Assembly: GCF_001544355.1 (NCBI RefSeq)
Contig: NZ_BCQI01000011.1
Location: 1-64,000, forward strand
Length of the DNA: 64,000 bases
Source: Alicyclobacillus acidiphilus NBRC 100859
GTDB taxonomy: Bacteria > Bacillota > Bacilli > Alicyclobacillales > Alicyclobacillaceae
Direction of reading: 5' to 3'
Part shown: positions 9,058 to 20,489 of the stretch, in pieces
How positions within the stretch are numbered: the stretch's first letter is position 1
Layout of the letters: every line of letters begins with the position of its first letter
The notes under the pieces: model-generated
Told to the model about the DNA's origin: nothing
Seen by the model: only the letters and a program-made list of their open reading frames with translations
Databases searched by the model: none
Made by a program: the position numbers and the translations under genes

Positions 9058-10818
9058 ATGGTGCGAGCAGTCGATCTTATTGCGAAAAAGCGAAACGGCT
9101 TGGCCTTGTCGGCGGAAGAGCTGCGCGCTCTGATGGATGGTTACATGAATGGTGCCATTCCGGACTATCAAATGAGCGCGTTCTTAATGGCTGTCGTCTG
9201 GAACGGGATGACGATCGAGGAATTGACAGAATTCACGCAATTGATGGCCCATTCCGGGGACACGCTCAGTCTGGACGAGATTCCCGGCGTGAAGGTCGAC
9301 AAGCACAGCACGGGCGGCGTCGGCGACAAGACGACCCTTGTGTTGGGACCGCTGTTGGCCGCCATCGGTGTGCCTGTGGCGAAAATGTCTGGTCGAGGGC
9401 TCGGTCACACAGGCGGGACCATCGACAAGTTGGAATCGATACCTGGCATGCAGACCGCGCTTTCGACGAGCCAGTTTATCGAACAGGTCAAGCGCATCGG
9501 CATCGCCATTGCAGGTCAGACCGGTGATTTGGCTCCGGCCGACAAGCGGATCTACGGACTGCGGGACGTGACGGCGACCGTCGAATCGTTGCCGCTCATC
9601 GCGTCGTCCATCATGAGCAAGAAACTGGCGAGCGGAGCGAACGCGATTGTCCTCGACGTCAAGGTGGGCAGCGGCGCATTTATGAAAACGCTCGCCGATG
9701 CGAAGCGTTTGGCGGCTACCATGGTTCGCATTGGGCGCGAAGCGGGCCGAAGTACGGTCGCGGTGTTGTCCAACATGAACGAACCGCTCGGCCGTGCCAT
9801 CGGCAACGCCCTGGAGGTGAAGGAAGCGATTGCGACCCTGCGTGGGCAAGGGCCTGCCGATCTCGCCGAGATCTGCCTGACGCTTGCCGCCGAAATGGCC
9901 ATCCTTGCGGGGCGTGCCGCCGATCCGGACGAAGCGCGCCGCTTGTTGCAACAAGCTATCGACGACGGCCGTGCGCTTGCGAAGTTCCGCGAACTGATTG
10001 AGGCGCAGGGCGGGGACGCCAGCGTGATCGACCATCCAGAGCGCCTTCCCGCAGCGCCGCACGTCCAGACGTTGCGCGCCGAGCGGGCGGGGTATCTCGG
10101 GGCGCTGCCAGCCTTGGCGTTTGGCGAGGCCGCGATGCGGCTTGGGGCGGGGCGGGCCTTGAAGGAGGACGTGATCGATCCGGCGGTTGGCTTGGTTCTC
10201 GAAGCGAAGACGGGGGATTACGTGGAAGCGGGGCAGCCGCTGCTCACAGTTCACGCCGCTTCCGAAGCCGATGCCCTGCGGTGTGTGGCCGAACTGCAGC
10301 CGCTGTTTGTCGTCGGCAGCGATCCGGTCGAGGCTCCCGCCTTGGTCCTGGGACGGATTCGCGCTGAAGACATCGATGTGGACCAAGACGAACTGCTGGC
10401 AGCCGCACACGAGGCGAGAGAGGCGGCGTATGTCCCGTATTCTCATTTTGCGGTCGGAGCCGCGCTGCGGCTTCGGGACGGCCGCATCGTCACCGGAGCG
10501 AACATCGAGAACGCTTCCTACGGATTGACCAACTGCGCGGAGCGCAACGCGATCTTCGCCGCAGTCCTGGGGCGCAAGGACAAACAGCAGGCACGGAAGG
10601 CCGACATCGTCGAGATCGCCGTCGTGGCCGGATCGCCCGATCCGGTTCCGCCATGCGGCGCCTGCCGCCAAGTCATGGCCGAATTTTGCGCGCCGGACAC
10701 GCCGGTCATTTTAGCCAATCTGGAGGGGCATATCCGCCGTACGACCGTGGGGGAACTGCTGCCAGGGGCGTTCACGCCTGAACAGCTTGCGTCGTCACCC
10801 GGATTGCAGCATGTGTGA
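9058..10818 (+). CDS. pdp-cdd: Pyrimidine-nucleoside phosphorylase fused to cytidine deaminase
   Basis: A 586-residue two-enzyme fusion in the pyrimidine salvage pathway. Residues 1 to about 435 are a full pyrimidine-nucleoside phosphorylase: DKHSTGGVGDK phosphate loop, KMSGRGLGHTGGT, LDVKVGSGAF, and a C-terminal lipoyl-like beta domain. Residues about 445-575 are a full cytidine deaminase with SHFAVGAAL, the zinc/catalytic motif TNCAERNAIF and PCGACRQ. Cytidine would be deaminated to uridine and then cleaved to uracil and ribose-1-phosphate by one polypeptide. The start ATG follows AGGAGGGGCTC. No stop or restart is seen between the two parts, so this is a real gene fusion, not an overlap. 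Confidence 0.9.
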   Translation: MVRAVDLIAKKRNGLALSAEELRALMDGYMNGAIPDYQMSAFLMAVVWNGMTIEELTEFTQLMAHSGDTLSLDEIPGVKVDKHSTGGVGDKTTLVLGPLLAAIGVPVAKMSGRGLGHTGGTIDKLESIPGMQTALSTSQFIEQVKRIGIAIAGQTGDLAPADKRIYGLRDVTATVESLPLIASSIMSKKLASGANAIVLDVKVGSGAFMKTLADAKRLAATMVRIGREAGRSTVAVLSNMNEPLGRAIGNALEVKEAIATLRGQGPADLAEICLTLAAEMAILAGRAADPDEARRLLQQAIDDGRALAKFRELIEAQGGDASVIDHPERLPAAPHVQTLRAERAGYLGALPALAFGEAAMRLGAGRALKEDVIDPAVGLVLEAKTGDYVEAGQPLLTVHAASEADALRCVAELQPLFVVGSDPVEAPALVLGRIRAEDIDVDQDELLAAAHEAREAAYVPYSHFAVGAALRLRDGRIVTGANIENASYGLTNCAERNAIFAAVLGRKDKQQARKADIVEIAVVAGSPDPVPPCGACRQVMAEFCAPDTPVILANLEGHIRRTTVGELLPGAFTPEQLASSPGLQHV

Positions 10819-10859
10819 GATGGACAGAGAGGCCAACGAGGATAGGGAGGAACCGTTGT

Positions 10860-12719
10860 ATGTGGAACATTGGATCGGACGCGTGGATGCGTCAAAGTGT
10901 GGAACTGCTCGCTTCTGCCGTGAAAGGCAAGGCGCGCGATGAGATAGATGACAAGTACAAGTGGAATCTCGCGGACATCTACGCGACCGTCGACCTGTGG
11001 AACGAAGACGCGGCGAAGTTGGAGGACTTGCTCGAGTCGTTCGCGAAACGGGAAGGCACGCTCGCCGAAAGCAGCTCCAGTCTGCTCGACGCGCTCAGAG
11101 AGCACGATGAGATCGGCGTGATCGCCGGCAAGCTGTACGTCTATGCGAAGATGCTGCTCGACGAAGATACGGCCAAGGGCTCGTCGCAGGATCTGCATCA
11201 TCGCGCCGTCTCGCTGATGGTTCGCACGAATGCCGCGACGTCGTTCTTTATCCCGGAAATCTTGACGATCGACGAAGCTCGCCTGCAATCGTTTGTCGAC
11301 GAGAACGAAGGGTTGACGATGTACCGGTTTGCCCTCGAGGAAATTACCCGTCAACGGGCGCATGTGCTTTCGCCAGAGAGCGAGCAACTGCTTGCGACGT
11401 TCGGAGAGGTCCTGGGCGCGCCTGGAGAGATCTTCGAGATGTTCAACGATGCGGACATGGAGTTTCCGACCATCGAGGACGAACACGGCCAGCCGGTTCA
11501 GGTTACGCACGGTTCCTATCTCGAGTTGTTGGAGCGGCGTGATCGGGGAGTTCGGCAACGGGCTTACGACGCCGTCTTACATACGTACAAACGCAGCCGC
11601 AACACGCTCGCCGCGCTGTATGCGACAAATGTCAAGCGCAATGTGGTCAACGCCCGCATCCGCAAGTATCCGTCGGCGCGCGCGGCTTCATTGTTCGACG
11701 ACAATGTCCCGGTCAGTGTGTACGACAATTTGATTGCGGCAGTTCACGAATCGCTTCCTGCATTGACCAAGTACCTGCGGCTGCGGGCGAACGTGTTGAA
11801 AGTTGACGATTTGCGGCTGTCCGATCTGTTCGTGCCGCTCGTGCCTGACCTCGATTGGAAGATTCCCTACGACGAGGCCAAAGAGCACGTCCTCAAAGCC
11901 GTACAGGTCCTTGGCAGCGACTACGTGAGGATGGCTGAGCAAGGGCTCGGTGGCCGCTGGGTCGATGTCTATGAGACCCGCGGCAAGCGTTCCGGCGGTT
12001 ACTCCTGGGGGACATTCGGCACGCACCCGTACATTCTCCTCAACCACAACGACACCGTGAACGACATGTTCACCTTGGCTCACGAGCTTGGACACTCCAT
12101 GCACAGTTACTTTTCGAGAAAGACACAGCCGTATGTGTACTCGCACTATACGATCTTTGTGGCTGAAGTCGCGTCGACCTGCAATGAGGCATTGCTGTAC
12201 GACCATCTCGGCAAGACGGTGACGGACGACGCGAAGCGGGCGTATTTGATCAACCAGCAGATTGAGACGATCCGATCCACGCTCATCTCGCAAACGATGT
12301 TCGCGGAGTTCGAGAAGCTCACGCACGAATGCGTTGAGCAAGGCGGATCGCTCACGTCCGATTGGCTGAACGAAACGTACTACAACTTGAATGTGAAATA
12401 TTACGGAGAGGTCATCGACGTTCCGGAAGAAGCGGGCTGCGGCTGGATGCGGATACCGCATTTCTACAACTCGTTTTACGTGTACAAATACGCTACCGGA
12501 ATTTCGGCCGCCATCGCCTTGTCGCGCCGCATCCTCGCTGGTGGACAGTCGGCGGTGGACGATTATCTGCGCTTCTTGTCGGCGGGATCGTCCAATTATT
12601 CCATCGAGCTGCTGCGCGGCGCCGGGGTCGACATGACGTCGCCGGAACCGGTGCGAGCGGCTTTGCAGCAGTTTGACACGCTCGTCGACGAGCTTTCCGG
12701 TGTGCTAGGCATCGAGTAA
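10860..12719 (+). CDS. pepF: Oligoendopeptidase F (M3 family metallopeptidase)
   Basis: A cytoplasmic zinc peptidase of 619 residues that cuts oligopeptides. The zinc motif is HELGH in LAHELGHSMHS at about residue 405, with the third ligand glutamate expected in the following EVASTCNE region. The FNFD/pepF helical N-terminus starts with KYKWNLADIY. The start ATG was taken because GGGAGG lies 10 nt upstream; the longer frame overlaps the previous gene and has no good ribosome site. It lies 41 bp after pdp-cdd and could share its transcript. Confidence 0.9.
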   Translation: MWNIGSDAWMRQSVELLASAVKGKARDEIDDKYKWNLADIYATVDLWNEDAAKLEDLLESFAKREGTLAESSSSLLDALREHDEIGVIAGKLYVYAKMLLDEDTAKGSSQDLHHRAVSLMVRTNAATSFFIPEILTIDEARLQSFVDENEGLTMYRFALEEITRQRAHVLSPESEQLLATFGEVLGAPGEIFEMFNDADMEFPTIEDEHGQPVQVTHGSYLELLERRDRGVRQRAYDAVLHTYKRSRNTLAALYATNVKRNVVNARIRKYPSARAASLFDDNVPVSVYDNLIAAVHESLPALTKYLRLRANVLKVDDLRLSDLFVPLVPDLDWKIPYDEAKEHVLKAVQVLGSDYVRMAEQGLGGRWVDVYETRGKRSGGYSWGTFGTHPYILLNHNDTVNDMFTLAHELGHSMHSYFSRKTQPYVYSHYTIFVAEVASTCNEALLYDHLGKTVTDDAKRAYLINQQIETIRSTLISQTMFAEFEKLTHECVEQGGSLTSDWLNETYYNLNVKYYGEVIDVPEEAGCGWMRIPHFYNSFYVYKYATGISAAIALSRRILAGGQSAVDDYLRFLSAGSSNYSIELLRGAGVDMTSPEPVRAALQQFDTLVDELSGVLGIE

Positions 12720-12850
12720 AGGAAGCGGCGGCTGGATGTGGATGGAGGCGGTCGATCCCGACGGTCAACGTGCCGCGGCTGACAAACGGGCGTGGGGATG
12801 GTCGGGATCGACACGCGGTGTGAATGGTGCTTTTGCGGGCCTTTTCACGC

Positions 12851-13672
12851 CTAGACCTGTCGTGAAGCGAGCGGGCTTGGCACGGAATTGCGCTTATGGC
12901 CGTTCGCGTAGCGGGCTGTCTCTGCGTGAAGCCGCGTAAACAACTGCAAAGGCCCGTCGCCGAGCGCCTCTAGGCCAAGTTCGGTGACGCCGCCGGGAAC
13001 CCGAATCTGGTCAATCACCTGCTCGAACGTCATGCCAGCCTCCAACAGGGCTGCGAGGCCAGTGATCATCGACGCAAGCAGCGATTCGGCTTCCGCTCTG
13101 TCGATATTGCCGGTCTGCGCGGCCGCTTGCGCCCAAGACTGGCAGATGCTCGTCAGAAAGGCCGGCCCGCAGCTGGTCAGGTCCGAACATACGCGTACTT
13201 GCGCTTCGTCGATCACGTAGGGACGCCCGATGGCAGACAGCTTCTGTTCAAGCCGCAATTTGTCCTCGGGCGAAATGGTGCGGGGGTACGACACCAGAAG
13301 CGCCCCCTTGTGCACGGTTTGCGTCAGGCTGGGAATCAGCTTGACCGGCGTGGCCGGGGTGAATTCTTGCCATTGGTCGAGATCGATGGAGCTGATGGTG
13401 GTGAGCAGCAGTTGATTGCGGCTCAGCGCCGGCCCGAGCTGCTGCATCATGTGAAAGCCGTCGGCCGCCTTCGTGCACAAAATGACCGCGTCCACGCAGG
13501 ATACCAATGATCTCCATGTGTTACAGACTGCCATATTGGTAAAATCGGCGGCGACGGCCTCAGCTTTCTCTGCGGTCCGATTGTATACGTAGACGCATTC
13601 TGAGGAGGTCTCCGCGAAGGCCCGAGCAAGCATTCCGCCCATGTGCCCCGTGCCGATAATTCCGATTTTCAT
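12851..13672 (-). CDS. comER: ComER-like protein (pyrroline-5-carboxylate reductase family)
   Basis: A 273-residue NAD(P)-dependent reductase-like protein with an N-terminal Rossmann motif GIIGTGHMGG, a helical dimerisation domain, and the PxFLTSICQSWA-like helix of the ProC family. In Bacilli this subfamily is usually named ComER; its enzymatic role is unclear and it is linked to competence and sporulation timing in B. subtilis. Start ATG is preceded by GGAGGTGGCGACTG. It is divergent from pgk. Confidence 0.75.
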   Translation of the reverse strand: MKIGIIGTGHMGGMLARAFAETSSECVYVYNRTAEKAEAVAADFTNMAVCNTWRSLVSCVDAVILCTKAADGFHMMQQLGPALSRNQLLLTTISSIDLDQWQEFTPATPVKLIPSLTQTVHKGALLVSYPRTISPEDKLRLEQKLSAIGRPYVIDEAQVRVCSDLTSCGPAFLTSICQSWAQAAAQTGNIDRAEAESLLASMITGLAALLEAGMTFEQVIDQIRVPGGVTELGLEALGDGPLQLFTRLHAETARYANGHKRNSVPSPLASRQV

Positions 13673-13851
13673 CAGTCGCCACCTCCGAGAAAATGTTCGC
13701 AACGCGCTTCTGTCATCTATATTCTGTGAAGTCCTTCGATAGTCTGGTTGGCTTGGTCTTTTTGAACCTTGATTGTGTTTGGTACAATACAGATGCGTAG
13801 ACTAGAAATCGCTGTGACGAGACAGAAGCTAGGAGAATGGAGGTCAGCCGC

Positions 13852-15039
13852 GTGGCGAAGAAGACCATTGAAGATGTGAGTTGGTCGGGCAAGCGGGCGC
13901 TGGTTCGTGTAGACTTCAACGTTCCGATGAACGATGAGGGGAAAATCACAGACGACACCCGCATTCGGGCAGCACTGCCGACGATTACATACTTAGCCGA
14001 TCACGGTGCACGGGTCATCTTGATGAGCCACTTGGGACGTCCGAAAGGCCAACGGAACGATACATATTCGTTGCGTCGGGTCGCGGATCATCTCAGGGGG
14101 CTCTTGTCAGGACGACGCGTGTTTTTTGTTGACGATACAGTAGGTGAAACGGCCTTGGCAGCGGTGAACGAGTTGCAGGACGGCGACGTCTTGGTGCTCG
14201 AAAATGTCCGTTTTTACCCAGGAGAAGAGAAGAACGACAAGGATTTTGCGAAGGCTCTGGCTGGGCTTGGCGACGTCTTTGTCAATGATGCCTTCGGAAC
14301 CGCCCACCGGGCGCACGCGTCGACAGCGGGTATCGCCGATTACTTGCCTTGCGTCGCCGGTTACTTGATGGAGAAAGAAGTCGGCATCATGGGACAAGCG
14401 TTGGCCAACCCTGAACGTCCGTTCGTCGCCATCATTGGCGGAGCAAAGGTCTCGGACAAGATCAACGTGATCGAAAACCTCCTGCCGAAGGTGGACGCGC
14501 TCTTGATTGGTGGCGGTATGGCGAACACGTTTCTCGCGGTGCAGGGCTACGACATGGGGAAATCGCTCGTGGAAGCCGACGCCAAGGAAACGGCTGCGCG
14601 ACTGCTGAAGCTCGCTGAACAACATGGTTCGCGGCTGCTCCTGCCGGAGGACGTCATCGCTGCGAAAGCGTTCGCGGCGGACGCCGAGCACACCGTGCGT
14701 CTGGTCGACGAAGTAGAGCCGGACGAAATGGCACTCGATATCGGGCCGAAGGCTATCGAGGTGTACCAGCGGGAGATTCGCGGGGCCAAGACGGTGATTT
14801 GGAACGGACCCATGGGCGTCTTTGAAATGCCGGCGTTTGCGAAAGGGACGTTTGCCATCGCCGAGGCGATGGCCCATGCGGACGCAACGACCATCGTCGG
14901 CGGGGGAGACTCCGTGGCGGCCGTTGAACAAGCCGGGGTGGCGGATCGGATGTCGCACGTCTCGACGGGCGGTGGGGCTTCGCTGGAGTTCTTGGAAGGC
15001 AAGTTGCTGCCTGGCGTGGCCGTGATCGCCGACAAGTGA
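13852..15039 (+). CDS. pgk: Phosphoglycerate kinase
   Basis: Transfers phosphate between 1,3-bisphosphoglycerate and ADP in glycolysis. Typical motifs are [15 protein letters not shown], the hinge region, [12 protein letters not shown], and the nucleotide loop [14 protein letters not shown] chose GTG 13852 because GGAGGTCAGCC precedes it and it gives 395 residues, the family norm; an in-frame ATG at 13837 would overlap that ribosome site. It is the first gene of the pgk-tpiA-gpmI-eno cluster. The usual gap gene and its CggR regulator are not next to it. A candidate -10 box TACAAT lies just before 13795. Confidence 0.93.
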   Translation: MAKKTIEDVSWSGKRALVRVDFNVPMNDEGKITDDTRIRAALPTITYLADHGARVILMSHLGRPKGQRNDTYSLRRVADHLRGLLSGRRVFFVDDTVGETALAAVNELQDGDVLVLENVRFYPGEEKNDKDFAKALAGLGDVFVNDAFGTAHRAHASTAGIADYLPCVAGYLMEKEVGIMGQALANPERPFVAIIGGAKVSDKINVIENLLPKVDALLIGGGMANTFLAVQGYDMGKSLVEADAKETAARLLKLAEQHGSRLLLPEDVIAAKAFAADAEHTVRLVDEVEPDEMALDIGPKAIEVYQREIRGAKTVIWNGPMGVFEMPAFAKGTFAIAEAMAHADATTIVGGGDSVAAVEQAGVADRMSHVSTGGGASLEFLEGKLLPGVAVIADK

Positions 15040-15120
15040 TGCGAGTGAGAGCGGACGTGCGCGTGCCCTGCAAGCCGCGACGGCTGTGTAGTATCACACG
15101 ATGAGAAAGGTGGGATAGCG

Positions 15121-15891
15121 ATGGCCAGGATTCCTTTGCTGATGGGAAATTGGAAAATGTATAAGACGGTGGCGGAGGCGAGAGCGTTCGCCGAAGCGCT
15201 CGGGCAACAGTCGGCTGCGCTTGGCGACGACGTCGAATACGCCATCTGCGGGCCGTTCACGACCTTGCACGTGTTGCGCGTGATGCTGCCGACGCAGGTG
15301 AAACTTGGTGCGCAAAACGTGCATCCGGAAAAGGAGGGCGCGTACACGGGCGAGATAGCCCCGGGTATGCTTGCCGAGTTCGGGACGAAATATGTCCTGG
15401 CTGGACATTCTGAGCGGCGCATGTTGTTTGGCGAATCGGATCAATTGGTCAACCAGAAAGTGCGCGCGATTCTCGAAGCAGGCATGACGGCGGTGCTATG
15501 TGTGGGCGAGAACTCTTCCCAGAAACAGGACGGCATCACCAAGGAAGTCGTGACGGGCCAAGTGCGGCACGGCCTGGAAGGATTGACGGCAGAGCAGGTC
15601 GCGGGCGTCGTGATCGCGTACGAGCCAGTCTGGGCCATCGGTTCTGGGAAGACAGCAACCCCGGACGACGCCCAGTACGTGGCGAAGGAAATTCGCGCGA
15701 TCATCGCCGAGAAACACGGGGCAGACACAGCTTCTCAGGTTCGCATTTTGTACGGCGGCTCCGTGAAGCCGGATAACATCGCTTCGTTCGTCGCCGAGGA
15801 TGATATCGACGGCGCGCTGGTCGGCGGCGCGAGTCTTGATCCAACGTCCTTCGTGGCGATGGCTGAGGCGGTAAGGGGTGTGGTTCGATGA
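15121..15891 (+). CDS. tpiA: Triosephosphate isomerase
   Basis: Interconverts dihydroxyacetone phosphate and glyceraldehyde-3-phosphate. It has 256 residues. Visible features are the substrate lysine in MGNWKMYK, catalytic His in AGHSERR, catalytic Glu in VIAYEPVWAIGSGKTATP (which includes the flexible loop), and the phosphate-binding ILYGGSVKP and GALVGGASL. Its stop overlaps the start of gpmI by 4 nt, so translation is probably coupled. Confidence 0.95.
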   Translation: MARIPLLMGNWKMYKTVAEARAFAEALGQQSAALGDDVEYAICGPFTTLHVLRVMLPTQVKLGAQNVHPEKEGAYTGEIAPGMLAEFGTKYVLAGHSERRMLFGESDQLVNQKVRAILEAGMTAVLCVGENSSQKQDGITKEVVTGQVRHGLEGLTAEQVAGVVIAYEPVWAIGSGKTATPDDAQYVAKEIRAIIAEKHGADTASQVRILYGGSVKPDNIASFVAEDDIDGALVGGASLDPTSFVAMAEAVRGVVR

Positions 15892-17456
15892 GCGGATTTC
15901 AACGCAAACCGCGGCCAAGCGGCAAGGGACCGGTCGCACTCATCATTCTCGACGGATTCGGGTTGAACGAGACGCACGAGGGGAACGCGGTCTATCTGGC
16001 CAATACGCCGAACTTCGACAAACTGTGGGAGACCTATCCGCACACGCAATTGACCGCGAGCGGCGAGGCGGTTGGACTTCCTGAAGGGCAATTCGGGAAC
16101 TCCGAGGTCGGTCACTCCAATCTTGGCGCCGGGCGTGTCCTGTATCAGGATTTGACGAAGATCACGAAGGCGATTCGTGATGGGGATTTCTACCAGAACG
16201 ATGTCTTGAAGCGGGCGATGAACGCCGCCATCCGGAACGGCAAAACCCTGCATCTGTGCGGATTGGTATCCGACGGCGGGGTGCACAGCCACATCGATCA
16301 CCTGCTTGCGCTCCTCCGCATGGCGGCCGGCCTCAACGTGCCCAACGTGGTCGTCCACGCGTTTCTCGACGGCCGCGATACCTCGCCCAAAACTGGCGCA
16401 GGTTTTGTGCAGCGCGTGCAGTCGCTCATGGCCGATCTCGGCGTCGGCGTGATCGGCAGCGTGATCGGGCGTTACTACGCGATGGACCGCGACAAGCGCT
16501 GGGAGCGCGTCTCTCAGGCGTACAATCTGATGGTTCACGGCGAAGGCGAGAAATCGTCGGATCTCGTCGCCTCCATCGAAGCTTCGTACGAGGCGGACGT
16601 CACAGACGAATTCGTGAAGCCGATTGTGCACGTCGACGCGTCGGGCAATCCGGTCGGCAAGGTGGAAGACGGCGATTCGCTCATCTTCTTCAATTTCCGG
16701 CCGGACCGGGCAATCCAACTGTCGCAGGCGTTTACCAATGACGGATTTGACGGGTTTGATCGCGGCCCTCGCCCGCCGCACGTACATTTCGTGTCGATGA
16801 CGAAGTACAGCGACACGGTCGGCGGCGAAATCGCGTACCCGCCGGACAGCCCGCACAACACGTACGGCGAGGTCGTCGCCAACGCCGGATTGACGCAACT
16901 GCGCATTGCGGAAACCGAGAAATTCCCGCACGTCACGTTCTTCTTCTCCGGCGGACGAGAGGCCGAGTTTCCAGGCGAAGAGCGGATCCTGATCCCTTCG
17001 CCGAAAGTCGCGACGTACGATTTGAAACCAGAAATGAGCGCGTTCGAGGTGGCGGACGCGGCCGCGAAGCGGATGCGCAGCGGCGAGATCGACACCATGA
17101 TCTTGAACTTCGCCAACCCAGACATGGTCGGCCACACGGGTTCGTTGGAAGCGGCCATCAAGGCGTGTGAGGCGGTCGACACGTGCCTGAAGACCGTTCT
17201 CGACGCGATTTCCGAAGTCGACGGCGTGGCGATTGTGACGGCCGATCACGGCAACGCCGACGTCATGTACTTCCCGGATACGCACGAAGTGTGCACGACG
17301 CATACGACGAATCCCGTGCCTTGCATCGTCACCTCCAAGGACGTCAAGCTTCGCAGCGGCGGCGTCTTGGCCGATTTGGCTCCGACCATGCTCGATTTGC
17401 TGGGCGTCGAGCAGCCGACCGAGATGACGGGGACGTCCATCATCGTTCACGAGTGA
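15888..17456 (+). CDS. gpmI: 2,3-bisphosphoglycerate-independent phosphoglycerate mutase
   Basis: Converts 3- to 2-phosphoglycerate with two manganese ions and a phosphoserine intermediate. It is 522 residues, of the alkaline phosphatase superfamily. Motifs are LIILDGFGLNE (metal site), FGNSEVGHSNLGAGR with the nucleophile serine, HAFLDGRDTSPKTG, and the second metal site in TADHGNADVM and HTTNPVP. ATG overlaps the tpiA stop. In spore-formers this enzyme is pH sensitive through its manganese ions (family knowledge). Confidence 0.95.
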   Translation: MSGFQRKPRPSGKGPVALIILDGFGLNETHEGNAVYLANTPNFDKLWETYPHTQLTASGEAVGLPEGQFGNSEVGHSNLGAGRVLYQDLTKITKAIRDGDFYQNDVLKRAMNAAIRNGKTLHLCGLVSDGGVHSHIDHLLALLRMAAGLNVPNVVVHAFLDGRDTSPKTGAGFVQRVQSLMADLGVGVIGSVIGRYYAMDRDKRWERVSQAYNLMVHGEGEKSSDLVASIEASYEADVTDEFVKPIVHVDASGNPVGKVEDGDSLIFFNFRPDRAIQLSQAFTNDGFDGFDRGPRPPHVHFVSMTKYSDTVGGEIAYPPDSPHNTYGEVVANAGLTQLRIAETEKFPHVTFFFSGGREAEFPGEERILIPSPKVATYDLKPEMSAFEVADAAAKRMRSGEIDTMILNFANPDMVGHTGSLEAAIKACEAVDTCLKTVLDAISEVDGVAIVTADHGNADVMYFPDTHEVCTTHTTNPVPCIVTSKDVKLRSGGVLADLAPTMLDLLGVEQPTEMTGTSIIVHE

Positions 17457-17474
17457 AGACAGGAATCACATTGA

Positions 17475-18767
<1,293 letters not shown>

Positions 18768-18820
18768 TTTTCATGGTAGACTAATCGTCGGAAATCGCGT
18801 GGAGCGGAGGTGACAGGCAG

Positions 18821-19063
18821 ATGATGTTGGCGGCAAAGGTCGTTCTCGTCGCATTGTGCGCGTTACTCGTCCTCGTCATCCTGCTCCAGTCGGGTCGCAG
18901 TGCTGGATTGTCGGGAGTGATTACGGGTGGTTCCAACCAGTCGTCCAACCGGCGGGCCAAAGGAATGGACTCGCTGTTGGGCAAGGTGACTGTGGTGTTG
19001 GCCATCCTGTTGTTTCTCATCACGATGCTGATTGCGGCGTTTTATCATTACAATATTAAGTAA
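18821..19063 (+). CDS. secG: Preprotein translocase subunit SecG
   Basis: An 80-residue membrane protein with two hydrophobic helices (about 3-22 and 55-75) joined by a Ser/Gly/Asn-rich cytoplasmic loop containing GVITGGSNQSSN. That layout is the SecG signature. It assists the SecYEG protein export channel. In many Bacillota secG lies between the eno cluster and rnr-smpB, exactly as here. A terminator follows. Confidence 0.88.
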   Translation: MMLAAKVVLVALCALLVLVILLQSGRSAGLSGVITGGSNQSSNRRAKGMDSLLGKVTVVLAILLFLITMLIAAFYHYNIK

Positions 19064-19106
19064 TGTGAACAGCTTGGTATCGTGGTGTCCACAAGAGGTG
19101 TACCGA

Positions 19107-19156
19107 AGGGCCGGACGTCCGTCATCGAAGATGGCAGGGGCGTCGGCCCTGTTTTT
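19107..19156 (+). terminator. Terminator after secG
   Basis: AGGGCCG (19107-19113) pairs with CGGCCCT (19144-19150), with further imperfect pairing inside, and is followed by GTTTTTG. Confidence 0.55.
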
Positions 19157-19206
19157 GTGCGGTGTGAAGAACTTGGTTGCGGGCACGATCACGTACATAT
19201 GGGGTG

Positions 19207-20403
19207 ATGTTGTTGAGGCAGAAATCGTGGTACTTGGTGTTGGTGTTGTTTGTCGTTTCGACCAGTCTGCGGCCAGCCATCACGTCGATTGGCCCGTTGA
19301 TGACGCAGATACAGCAACATTTGCAGATGAACGCCCTCACGGCGAGCTTGCTGACTTCGATCCCGGTCTTTTGCATGGGAGTCTTCGCGCCTTTGACAAG
19401 TTCCGTCGGACTGCGTTTCGGGATCAATCGCGCCATCCTGTACTGTGTGATTTTGATTGGCTTGGCCACGGGTGCTCGCGTCTTCACGGACGCGTCCGTC
19501 GCGCTGCTTGTGACCGCGTTTGCCGCCGGCGTCGGCATCGCTGTGATCGGGCCCTTGCTGTCCGGGTTTATCAAAGAGCACTTCCCTGACCAAGCGCCCA
19601 CGATGATCGGAATCTACTCTCTTGGTATCGGCGTTGGCGCGACCATCAGCGCCGGCTTGTCGATCCCGATTTCGACCGCCCTCTCTTCCTGGAATGGGGC
19701 TTTGGCGGTCTGGGCCATCCTCTCGCTCATCGGCCTCTTCATGTGGCTGCCTGTGTTGACGCCTCGACCGGATCGACCGGACGTTCTTCGCAATGGAGTC
19801 AGGCGACGCGGCCTCCCGTGGGGAGAAGGCCGGGCATGGCTCTTGCTGGTGGCATTCGGGTTGCAGTCTGGCGTTTATTACTCTGTAACGACGTGGCTGG
19901 CTCCGCAAGCGGAGGAACTTGGCTACACGGCTGCGACAGCCGGGATGGTCTTGACGACCTTTTCGTTGATTCAAATGGTGTCGAGTCTCATCATCCCGAT
20001 TTTCATCAATCGTTCTCGCTCACGTACACCGTGGCTGGTCCTCTCCTGTGTCGCCACCGTGATTGGCCTGTCGGTGTGCGGCTTTTGGAATGGACCGGCT
20101 GGTCCCTGGGTCGCCGACGTATTTTTGGGCGTTGGCCTTGGCGGACTGTTCCCGATTTTGCTCATTCTGCCGCTTGACGAAACTTCAAACGGCGAGGATG
20201 CAAGTCGGTGGACCGCGATGATGCAGTGCGGCGGATACATTATATCTGGCGTCGTGCCGATGCTCGCTGGCGCCATCAAAGACGTGTACGGCCAGTATCG
20301 ATTCTCATTCGAAGCGCTGGACATCCTTGCTCTCGCTTTGCTCGTCACGTCGTTCTTTTTGGCACCGGGCCGCGCTCGGGGAACTCGTTCAGGTTCGCGC
20401 TGA
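19207..20403 (+). CDS. MFS transporter, CynX/NimT-like
   Basis: A 12-helix major facilitator of about 398 residues. The early segment with TSLRPAITSIGPLM and the SGLRFG-like loop between helices 2 and 3 match the CynX/NimT branch (cyanate or 2-nitroimidazole transport and related anions). The substrate here is unknown. It inserts between secG and rnr, which in many Bacilli are closer together. The start could be ATG 19207 or TTG 19213; neither has a strong ribosome site at ideal spacing. Confidence 0.75.
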   Translation: MLLRQKSWYLVLVLFVVSTSLRPAITSIGPLMTQIQQHLQMNALTASLLTSIPVFCMGVFAPLTSSVGLRFGINRAILYCVILIGLATGARVFTDASVALLVTAFAAGVGIAVIGPLLSGFIKEHFPDQAPTMIGIYSLGIGVGATISAGLSIPISTALSSWNGALAVWAILSLIGLFMWLPVLTPRPDRPDVLRNGVRRRGLPWGEGRAWLLLVAFGLQSGVYYSVTTWLAPQAEELGYTAATAGMVLTTFSLIQMVSSLIIPIFINRSRSRTPWLVLSCVATVIGLSVCGFWNGPAGPWVADVFLGVGLGGLFPILLILPLDETSNGEDASRWTAMMQCGGYIISGVVPMLAGAIKDVYGQYRFSFEALDILALALLVTSFFLAPGRARGTRSGSR

Positions 20404-20489
20404 AAAAGTTTCCACCACAAAGAGTGGCGATCTCACCCAATTGTGTCCATACTAGTACGAGACAAGATGGGGCATGGAGTGATACCACA

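Noticed and set aside
15735-17450. 571-codon minus-strand open frame opposite gpmI
   Set aside because: It is fully antisense to a certain phosphoglycerate mutase gene and shows the Arg/His/Asp bias of shadow frames.
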